From assembly GCA_002323245.1 (NCBI GenBank), contig DCPU01000001.1, forward strand, positions 92,301-156,300: DNA of 64,000 bases, read 5' to 3'. This DNA is from Mariprofundus sp. UBA1536 (lineage in GTDB: Bacteria; Pseudomonadota; Zetaproteobacteria; Mariprofundales; Mariprofundaceae). Shown here piece after piece: positions 42,884 to 54,800 of this stretch. The notes beneath the pieces are model-generated. The model was given only the letters and a program-made list of their open reading frames with translations, searched no databases and was not told the DNA's origin. The position numbers and the translations under genes are program-made. Position 1 is the stretch's first letter. Each line of letters opens with the position of its first letter.

Positions 42884-45800
42884 TTAATTCACTGTAATCG
42901 TCAAAGTACCCGTAATGCCGCCCGGCATAGTTGCCGTAAGGGTTGCAGAACCTGCACCGATTGCAGTGACGATGCCATCGGCTGCATTGACTGATACGAC
43001 CGCAGAATCACTGCTGCTCCACACCGCATCTTTGCCAATATTCCAGATTCGAATACCATCACTAAACACCCCGGTTGCCCAATACTTCAATGTATCACCC
43101 ATAGTCAGGGTTGTGGTATTCGGGCGAAGCAGCAATGAACTCAATGTTGCATTCGACACAGTGATATTCGCCTGCACACTCATTGCTCCATTGGCCTCGG
43201 TTGCGGTGATGATTGCACTACCCGCTGCCACCATGGTTGCTTTGCCACTGCGTGGATCAATCTGCACCACTGCTGCATCGGATGTGCTCCACACCACATC
43301 ACCCGGGCGTAGACGCAGCACTGATCTGTCACTGAATGTGCCGTCCACACGGAACGTTTGCTCAACGCCCTGTGGATACGATGTCCGGGTCAGCTTCATT
43401 TGCATAGACACCAAACTGGTTCCACTCACCGTCACAACGGTGGAGACTGTCTGACCTCCCACTGTCGCTGTGACTGTAGCTGTCCCTGCGGCTTGACCTG
43501 TCGCCAAACCTGAGCCTTTAATGCTCAACACAGTCGGATCAGATGAACTCCATCCCACCTGTTTTGCATTTAACACTCCACTGCTGCCATCAGAATATGT
43601 GCCTGTAACACGGTAGACATAATCCTGACCGACAGGCAGTGCCTGTGTCGAAGCATGGAACTGCAGCCCGGTCAATGTATTTGCATTCACCGTCAACGCA
43701 GCCGATGCTTGCTCACCGGAACTCAGAGATGCATAAATATCGACGCTTCCCTGTGCAACTGCTGTAGCCCAACCGCTGTCATCTACAGTTGCAATCGCCG
43801 GGTTCGAAGAACTCCATACCACATCTTGTGCCCGGTAAGCATATTTACTGCCGTCACTCATCAGCCCCGTCACACTGAATTTCTGAACATCGCCCACTGC
43901 CATATCAGAAATACCCGGTGACAGTTGCAATGCACTTAAAGTGGCGGCATCGACCGTCAGTGTTGCAAAGCCTGACACTCCATTAAATGTTGCATATATA
44001 TCCACAGTGCCGGAGGTGAATGACGTAACCAGACCTTTACTGTTTACCGTTGCGATTGTCGGATCAGAACTGCTCCAGGCTGCAAGGTTTTTGACATTCG
44101 CCACAGTGGTATCGGAATAGACACCTGTTGCCTGCATCTGCAACGTTTGATCCATAGACATCGAAGCAGCACCGCTCACCAACACCGAAGTCAGTGTTGC
44201 TGGCGAGACCGTAACCGTGATGCTGGCACTAACACCCTGCCAATCTGCGGTAATGGTTGTTGTTCCTGCTGCAATAGCTGTGATACGACCCCAGCCTCCT
44301 ACTGAAGCAATAGCACTATTGCTGCTTGTCCAGGTCGCAGGTGCGCGTGCATCAACCACAGAACTATCCGAGAAGGTCGCCTGTGCAGAAGCATTGATGA
44401 GCTCACCTATCTTCATGGTTGTGGTTTGTGGCAACAGTGTAATACCAGTTAAGGTTGGATTGGTAACCGTAACAGTCGTTGTGCTCGTTAAACCATCATA
44501 GGTGGCTGAAATCGTAGTTGTACCCACTGCCCGGGCAACCACAACACCACTGCCATTCACTGTAGCGATGGTCGGGTTACTGCTGCTCCAGGCCGAGAAC
44601 AGACGGACATTACTTACAGTACCATCCGACTTCGTTGCTTTCACCTGCAAGGTTTGCTTCGAACCAATCGGCAGCGTTGCCCCCTGATCCAGCGTAAGTG
44701 CATCTGTTGCAGCAGCAGTAATGATTACCGTTTGCACGGCACTGCCCACATTGCCTGCTGCATCCGTAGCCCGCCAGGTGATGCTGTGTGTACCCTGCAT
44801 AAACGGTCCTGCGAACAATGGCGTTGCAGTCACTGCACCATCCACATTATCTGTCGCACGACCAACACCCAACGTCACTGGAGTCAATACGCCCGTTGCA
44901 GATACTGTTACATTGGCGGGGGCTGAAACTACAGGGGCTGTTGTATCTATTGCAGACAATACATCAACATTTACATTTCCTTGCACTGTAAACCCAGATT
45001 GTCCTCGCCCGCGTAGTTGAACCGCATCGATTTCCATCCAGTTCGGTGCAGCAGAGAATGAAATTTTCACAGCTTTCACCAGATAGGTTGTTTCAGGAAA
45101 GTTCAACACGAACTCTCCGATTACACCATCCTGAGTTGTATCGGTACCTGTCCAGACAACGTGTGCAACATCAGTGCTATCAATCAGTTCAACCTTATTA
45201 ATATAACCATTGGTGTACGTTTCATACACGGTGATTCCAGTCGCATGAACATAGGTATTATATCCCACCTGTAGCCATTCAGGCGAACCGGTATTCGATG
45301 GAGTCCATGCATTCCTCTCATCCCCATATGCTGCAACGTTCGGAGCGCCGATTACCTGCGAAGCGCTCCAGCCATTAGGCGCAACATCATACTCCGTACT
45401 GGCAGTTGCACTGCTTGCCCACTGGTACACATCCACCAAGCCACCGTCAGTGATGGTTTGAGGGATTGAATCGGTGCCGGTGTAATCAGCATTCGGTGTA
45501 TAGGTATAACTGCCATTTCCATCATCAACCAACGTACCATGCGCTGGTTGTCCTAAACCAACCAGTGAGATTGTATCCCCATCGACATCAGTATCGTTTG
45601 CCAACAGGCTAGCGGCGGTGAATATCACACTCTGATTCTGAGTAACAGTGATTGCATCTGCACCAATCACAGGCGGATGAACCACTGGCGGCAACACAAC
45701 GTTGTCAATCCAGGCCGCATCCATACCATCAAGTGCACTGCCATCTTTGACGTATTCCCATTTAAAGGTATGTGTGCCCGCCGAAACAGCATAGCTCACC

Positions 45801-48800
45801 GATGTCCATGCATTGCCGATACCTGAATCTTCAAGCATCTGAACATCATCAATGTAGAAGTGGATAAAGTCATAGCCTTGTTCACTATCTACCAGGTAAT
45901 CGAAGGTGATGTTGCCAGCTGAAACCGTTGAGGAAACCTCTATGGCAGCAGAGGAGTCGTCCATGTTATACATGGCTGGATCACTACTCAGGCTGGCAAT
46001 GCCAGCACTGGCACTGGTGGTATCTAGCAACCAGCTATAGCCTACATTCGCTCCGTTGCTCGTAGCATAAGGCGTACCCGCGCTCTGGCCCCAGCCAGAA
46101 GGAATGAGTCCCGCTGGAGGGAAGACCTCGGAAGCCATTGAGACAACACTCACTGTTCTGGTAAGTGAACGGCTGCTATTACCTGCTGCATCAGTCGCAG
46201 TGTAGGTCAGTGTATAAGTACCAACCGTGGTCATATCAACTGTGCCCGTCACCGTGGCTGTCAGCCCATTATCCACATTATCCAGTATCCGAACACCAGG
46301 ATCAGTAAAGGTGCCATTCTGAACAGCTGTCATCGTTGTGCTTCCGTACAGATCAATCATCGGTGCAGTTGTATCGTTCAAGCCAACAGCCGGAGGCAGC
46401 ATCACTGCATCAATCCAGGCTGCATCTTCCCCGTTAGTTGCGCCTCCATCCTTGGTATACTCCCATTTGAAAGTATGCACTCCAGCAATAACTGCGATAT
46501 TGAACAGGGTCCAAGGCTGATTCTGGCCTGATGCAAATGGAGGCCCATTGGCTGTCAGGTTTTGCTGTGCACCATCAATGTAGAAGTTCAAGACATCTGA
46601 ATAGTCCTCACTATCCACATCATAGGCAAAAATCACATTACCTGCGTTTGTATCTATGGTTATTTCCACTGCTGCAGTGTAGTTATCCATACCATACATG
46701 GCCGGATCACTACGCAAACTTGCATAACCATCGTATGCATTATCGCCAGATACAACCCAACCATAGTCTGCACCCGCACTTTGTGCCCAGCCAGCAGGCT
46801 GATTACCTGCTGATGGGAACACTTCAGATGCAAATGACACAACCTCGACTGATCGTGTAACAGAAGAACTGCTATTACCTGACATATCGGTTGCGGTATA
46901 AGTCAGCGTATAACTTCCAAGCGTGGCAGTATCGACCGTACCTGCCGTTGTCACTGTTGGAACTCGCCCAGAATTATCCCTTGCTGATACACCCGGATCG
47001 GTAAATACACTTCCCTGAGCCACATTGAGTGGATTGCCACCAATGATACTGTTAATAACTGGTGGGGAAGTATCCGCGACGACATTCACCGTTAGTATGG
47101 TTGTACCTGTGTTACCCGCAGCATCAGTTGCACTATAAGTAAGTAGATAGGTTCCCTGAATAGAAGTATCAATCGCCCCCGTCACAGTGGCCGTCAACCC
47201 GGAGGATGCATTATCCGACACACCCGACGATGGCGCCGTAAATACAGCATGCTGAACCACAGTGAATGGATTCGATTGATAGATATTGATGTTCGGAGCA
47301 ACCGTATCTGCAACCACATCAACAATACGGGTAGCAGCCCCGGTATTTCCTGCTGTGTCGGTTGCGCTATAGGTCAGTATGTAGCTACCCACCACCGCTG
47401 TATTGACAGTACCGGAAACAGTGACCGTTGGATTATTCCCATTGTAGTCATCCACGGCTGTTGCACCCGGATCACTGAAGGTTGCACCTTGAACCAGCGT
47501 TATCGGATTAGTTCCGTTGAGTGTGACGGTCGGTGGTGTACCATCAGTAATCTGCACACTACGCCATACTTGATATGCCTGATTGCCCGCTGCATCAGTA
47601 GCATTGTAGTAAAGGGTAAAATAACTGCCAATTGCAGCAGTCGTATCGACTGAACCAGTCACAGTAGCAGTCAGTCCACTATCAACATTATCCGTGACCA
47701 CCACACCAGGGTCTGTAAACACTGCGTTTTGTGGTGCAGTCATTGACTGAAGACCATTGAGCGTAATAACCGGCCTCGTGTTATCGGTAACAATCACTGT
47801 CACATCCAAAGTGGCTGTATTTCCAGAAGCATCTGTCGCAGTGAATGTTAAGGTATAGGTTCCCGGAGTCGCTGTATCCACAGTTCCTGTCTGTACAGAT
47901 TGCCAAACAGATGTATCTATCATATCAGTTACTTGAGGGTACAAATTAACTGGCTGAGAATTTTGAGCCACATACAACGGATTCGCACCGGAATAGGTAA
48001 TCACTGGTGCGACATCATCCCCACCATAGGCCCTAACCTCACTAGCTGTGAGCATCTTGTTGTATATGCGCAAGTCATCCAATTCTATGTCACCATAGTT
48101 TGGCAGACCAAAATCCCTACCCAATTCAAGTGAGATAGTGCCATTAGAATTTCGATTAGAATTGAAATTCGCATTTGATTGAATTAGTACACCATCCACA
48201 TAGGTAGCAACCGCGTCGGTTGCAAAATCGTAGGCCAATGTATAGTGGTGCCAGTTGCTGACATTGAACGCACTATACTGAATATTATCCCATTTGTTGC
48301 CGCCCAAATCATACAATGTGAGTTGAGCACTTTTCGTTCCAGCAATTGGCGAGATAGCAAATCCATTGGCCATTCTTGAAGAGACCATGACTCCATTCTG
48401 ATTCCATGTTTGCGCAGTGGATCTTGCCCAGATTGACAGTGTGAAATTCTGACTTGCTGGAATATTATCGATTCGTGCATAGGTAGAATTTGCAGCAGTA
48501 AAGCTCATAGCGCCTACCAGATTACCATGTCTATCTGCTGTAGCTACAGCATTGGTATTCACCCCGTGGATATTGTTGCCGCTGGTGTCATTGATACTGC
48601 CATCCAGTGGGTAATGAACCATCAACGCACTCAGCATAGCCGCATTACCCGGTAAGGTATCCAGAGTCAGAGTGCTGGCATTAATCTGCTGTTGAGTCGC
48701 ACCGACATTCCATGCATCTGGCTTGCCATCCAGGTCGTAGTCGACACTGGCTGCAGGATCGAGCGGGAATGCATCCAGATAATCAAGAACACCATCGCCA

Positions 48801-51800
48801 TCACTGTCGTCCTCAATAATCACTGTCCTTGTCACTGGCGTGGCAGCATTACCGGCGGCATCACTAACGTTATAGGTCAGCGTGTAGGTCGCTGCCGTAT
48901 AAATATCGACAGTGCCTGTCACTGTAGCCGTCAAACCAGTATCCACATTATCGGTGACGGTCGTACCCGGATCGGTAAATGCCGTGCCCGTCAGCAGAGA
49001 GATGGTGCTGGCGCCATTGAGCGTAATCACCGGTGCTATAGTATCGGCAATCACGTTCACCGTGCGGGTCACGGTTGCCGCCGCATTACCGGCTGTATCC
49101 GTATAGTTGTAGGTCACTGTGTACGTTCCGGCAACCGAGGTATTCACATTGCTGACACCAACTAGGGTCGCAATGGTCGCATCGATGTTATCCGTCACCG
49201 TTGCATAGGCATCGACATAGGTCGCGTTTGACTGCACATCGACAGGATTGGAACCATTCACAGTAATATCAGGCGCAGTCTGATCGATCACATTGACCGT
49301 ACGTGTAACAGTTGTCGCCACATTGCCCGCCGTGTCACTCACATTATAGCTCAGCGTATTGCTTCCTAATGCGCTGGTGTTCACCGTGCCGTTCACCGTT
49401 GCCACCAGACCGGTATCGACATTATCGGTTACGCTGCTGCCTGGATCGGCGAAGGTGCTGCCATGCGCCACCGTCATCGGGTTCGCGCCATTGAGCGAAA
49501 TTACCGGCGCAGTCTGATCGCTGACAATCACCGTGCGTGTTACCGTTGTTGCAGCATTGCCTGCTGCATCACTCACGTTATATGTCAGGGTGTAAGTGTT
49601 CAAAGTGTTCGTGTCCACGGTGCCAGTCACTGTTGCTTCTGTCAGCCTGCTATCCACGTTATCCGCTACCAAATGTCCCGGATCCACAAAGCTACTGCCC
49701 AGAGCCACATACATTGGGTTGGCACCATTGAGCGAAATCACCGGGGCAGTCTGGTCGGTGACAATCACTGTACGTAAGACAGGTGCCGCGGCATTCCCCC
49801 CCGCATCACTCGCATTATAGGTCAGTGTGTATGTGCCAACAGTGTACATATCAAGCGTACCAGAAGCTGTGGCTACCAAACCAGTATCCACATCATCGGT
49901 GACCGTGCTGCCTGGATCGACAAAGCTGCTTCCCTGAGCCACGGTCAAGGGATTAGCACCAGTCAACGCAATCACTGGCGCATGATAATCCCCTGCGCCA
50001 AAGGCAAAAACTTCGCTCCATGACAACTCTTTGTTGTATATACGGAAATCATCCAGCTCTACATTGCCGTAACGATCTAGGCCAAAATCTTTGGCCAATT
50101 CCACTGATATCGTACCTGTGGAATTCCGCACCACATTCGTAAGCGGTCGTATGCTAACCTGAACACCATCGACATACATGCGTGTGGATTTGCCTACCGA
50201 GTTATATGACAGGGCATAGTGATGCCATGCACTATAAATATCAGCTTGTGCATAGGTTGGTGCCGAATCCAATCCAGCACCCGTATTGTCATAGACATAC
50301 CCAGTCCAAGACGTTCCGCCCTCGGTATGCATAATAAAACCGTTTGCAACTCTTGAAGAGGCAAGAATTCCTAGCTGATTCCAAGTCGGACTTGTTGATC
50401 TAGCCCATAGAGTAGCAGTGAAATCAGTACTTGCAGGAATATTATCAATGCGTGCAAAGGCATACGTGTCTGCGGAGAAGCTCATCGCACCTCCAGCATT
50501 GCCCATGCGGTCGGCAATCGCTACACCATTGGTATTCACGCCATTGATATGATTAACCATGGCATCATTGATATTGCCATCTAGGTTATACCGTACCAAC
50601 AGGCTACTCTGCATGGCTGCATTTCCAGGAAGAGGGTCAAGCGAAAGTGAACTGACTTCAATCTGAGCCACTGTTGCTCCAGCATTCCAAGCATCAGGTT
50701 GTCCATCCATATCATAGTCTACACTGACTGCAGGGTCATTTGGAAACGCATCCAGCGTGAGTGCCGATGCACTGATTTGCTGGATCGTAGCATTGGCATT
50801 CCATGCATCGGGATGCCCGTCAAAATCAATATCTGAACTGGCAGCCGGATCGCCTGGGAAAGCATCATGTAAATCCTTGACGCCATCACCATCTGTATCG
50901 TTATTCAGCCCTGAAACCACCAGATTTGAATAACCGACAATAATCAGATTATTTGTGCCAGAGATAATATCTGTTGGATTCATACCATGAAAATCCATGG
51001 TCTTTTGCCATATAACACCATCGACGCTGGCAAACAGTTGGTTATCTGAGACCGCCACAAATTCGCTGCCCGTCCACGTCACGGCATTCAGTGAAATCGT
51101 TGGGTCAGGCAGTGTCATTTCAGTCCAGTTACCTGCACCGTAATTGGTATTGGTCATCACCAGACCTTGTGAACCAACCGCTACAACTGTTGTGGTTCCA
51201 TCCTTGCCAACCATATCGCGGATTTGTCCTGTCGAACTTAATACATAACTTTGGTCAAAGAAAATACCATCACCATTTCCCACCCAGACACTATCGGTAG
51301 CATCGCCACCGATTGAGCCATATGCCACGGGCCAAGAATTGCTGGCAATCATACCTCTATAATTCACATTAACATTAGCTGAATAAGTATCCAGTGAAGT
51401 ACCTGCCAGCCAGGTGACATTATCAGATGAATAGTAGATATCGTTTCCATTGGTAAATGGTCCTACCGCTTGAAGCGAACCGACATAGGTTCCTTGTGAA
51501 ATATAACCAACAGCCGTTCGAGCACTCTTGGTTGCATCGTAGAAATAGCTCCAACTTGTTCCATCATTTAAACTTTTTGCAACACTCATGGAGCCGTCAG
51601 GCGCTGCGCCAACAGCTACAAACTGACTTCCTGCCCAAATCACATCGGAGAAGCTACTACTTGCATTGGCAAAGCTGGATAATGTCCAAGTAGAACCATT
51701 AGAAGTGCTATATATCTGATCTGCCACACCAAATGCTGTTTTCCCAACACCGATGATAACTCCCGAAGTTGGATTCTTGGCCAGCTTTTCAATGTTAGGG

Positions 51801-54800
51801 TGATTCACATCATAATAACCCGACATATACCAACTAAGCCCTTTAGGATTTGTACCTCGATCAACCAGAACATGTCGCCGAACTTGCGCTGCCTTATTTC
51901 CGGACCTGTCTGTAACATCATAGTAAAGAACGTAAACACCCGGAGTGTTCACATCAACGGTGCCTGTAACAGTAGCAACCAGCCCGGTATCAACATTATC
52001 CGTTACCGTACTGCCCGGATCGCTGAAGCTACCTCCAAGCGGCACTGATACCGTGATTTGACCACTAACAGTATTCAATTGAATGACTGGCGGTGTCTGA
52101 TCAAACACCACATGGACTGTCCGCGTTACCGTGGTGGCTACATTGCCAGCGCTATCGCTGACATCGTATGTAATAGTGTAAGTACCGACGGCATTAATAT
52201 TTACCGAACCAGTCACCGTAGCGACCAAGCCTGTATCTACATTTTCTGTAATGAGTACACCTGGGTCAGTAAAGACAACACCTTTAGGCACGTTCATGGT
52301 TGCCTGACCATTGAGCGTAATGACAGGGGCCGTCTGATCAGTCACATGAACTGTGCGCGTCACTGGCGTTGCAGCATTGCCCGCGCGGTCACTTACAGTA
52401 TAGGTAATGGTATATGTTCCCACCGTATTTACATCCAAAGTGTTAGACCCAGTGGCGTACAGCACAGTTGCAGAATTATCTACAACAGTAGTACCGGGGT
52501 CAGCAAATGCGACACCTTGAGGCACAGTTAACGGATTGGCTCCATTGATGTTGATGACCGGCACCTGCAAGTCAGCAACCACAGTTACCGTTCGCGTCAC
52601 CGGCGTTGCCGCATTACCCGCCGCATCGCTCACAGTGTCGGTAATGGTGTATACCCCTGGAACATTTACATCCACTGAACTGGCCGGCATGAATCCCAGC
52701 CCTGTGTCAGCCTGATACGTTACAGTTGAAGTCAACCCTACATCAACATTATCTGTGACTGAGGTGCCTAGATCAAGAAAGTTATCACCCTGGACTAAAG
52801 TAATTGAACTTGACCCATTCAAACTGATGACCGGCGCAGTCTGATCAGTCACATGTACTGTACGTGTGACTGGTGCTGCGATATTGCCGGACGTATCAGT
52901 GACTGAATAAGTAAGGGTGTATGTGCCCACGGTATAAATGTCAACAGTGCCTGTAACTGTCGCCACCAATGGATCAATATCTGTTATTGTGACCCCTGGA
53001 TCGGTAAAGATACTTCCATGTGCAATGGTCATCGGATTATTTCCGTTCAGGGTCATCACCGGCGCGGTACTATCAATAACACCAAAGGAAATAATCTCAC
53101 TCTGAGTCAGTGCCTTGTTGTAGAAACGCAGATCATCAATATCTACATCAAGGGCACCGTCCCAGCCACCCAGATACACGTACATATTAAAGGCCGCCGG
53201 TCGGTCTGGGAGCGTCATTGCGTTATTAGACATGACCTCCACACCATCAGTAAACATGCGCCCGGTATTTGAATATGAATCATACGTTATAGCGAAGTGG
53301 TGCCATGAGCTGTATATATCTGTCATGGTCACCTGTCCTATAGCGGTAGGCGCGTAAACGTCATAAATATTAGCAGTCAAGCTTGTTGTCCCTTGTTGAG
53401 CATAGATACCAAACCCGTAACCTGAATTATCGAGTATGATGTTCCTGCTTGCATTCCATGTTGACTGTGGCGACTTAGCCCAAACTGATACGGTAAAATC
53501 CTTAGTGGTTGGAACCTGATCGATAGTAGCATAGGCAAGAGAGGGAAAGCTCATTGCCCCATTGGTATTCCCCATGCGGTCAGAGGTCGCCACACCACCA
53601 TAATTGATGGCAGTAATGCTATTTTCTTTCGAGTCGTTGAGATTCCCGTCCAGCGAAAAATGAGCAAGCAGACTATTTTGCATTGCCGGATTTCCAGGCC
53701 TCAAATCCAGCACCAGTCCAGTTGTAGAGTCTGCTGCTGTCTTGCCGGTATTCCACGCATCCGGCAACCCATCCATATCATAATCAACGCTAGCAGCTAC
53801 ATCGTTCGGGAATGCATCAAAACCATCAGGCACACCATCACTATCAGTGTCTGCCACAATCACAGTGCGTGATATCACTGTCGAGTTTCCCGCAGAATCA
53901 GTTAAAGTATAAGTAATGGTATATTCACCTGGAGTCGTTACATCCACTGTACCAATTTTATTAAGATATATGGGGGGGCGAGGGGAACTGCCACTGACAT
54001 TATCCGACGCAGTTACTCCAGAGTCAACATAGTCGGTATGCAGATACCAGACATCAGGATTAGCTCCATTCAGCGTGACTGTTGGAGGTGTCTGATCGGT
54101 CACGTGAACCGTGCGAGTAATTGGTGTTGCTGCATTACCTTCACTGTCGCTCACCGTGTATGTCACTGTATAGGTACCAACAGCATTCACATTCACAGTG
54201 TTTGAAGCCTTCGCCAACAAGCCTGTATCAAGATTATCCGTTACCGTTACACCCGGGTCAACAAAGCTGCCGCCGTGTGCTATTGTTATCGCGCTTGCAC
54301 CATTAAGGGTCATAACCGGCGCCTGAATATCTAATGCGCCAAAAGCAAAAACCTCAGCCTGCGAAAGAGCCTTGTTGTAGATGCGGAATTCATCCAATTC
54401 CACGTCGCCATAGCGATTGAGAAGTGCATTAAAGTCCCTACCAAGATCGACTGAAATCACGCCAGTGTCCGAACGGACGGATGTCATTACTGAATTTGCA
54501 CTAACTTGAACGCCATCATTAAACATGCGCGCTGTATTGGTATATGAATCGTATGTCATGGCGTAGTGATGCCATGTGGCATCAATATCAGCTAGAACAG
54601 CTTGGGGCACATTTTGGAAGGCCCCTGCCTGGTCTGCCACACCACCTGTCCAACCGGTGGTTCCTTGATCGGAATGCATGATAAAACCATTCGCCATTCT
54701 GGAAGAGGCAATAATCCCTAATTGATTCCATGCTGCACTCTTGGATCTTGCCCAGAGAGCCACAGTAAAGTCTTTACTGGCGGGAATATTGTCGATACGA

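Noticed and set aside
49463..49820. Plus-strand open frames within the giant gene
   Set aside because: Shadow frames of repetitive coding DNA on the other strand, without ribosome binding sites or recognisable domains.
46000..54500. Regularly spaced repeats that could suggest a CRISPR array or satellite
   Set aside because: The ~240-bp period matches Ig-like protein domains in one continuous reading frame, with diverged copies; no short identical repeats with unique spacers.
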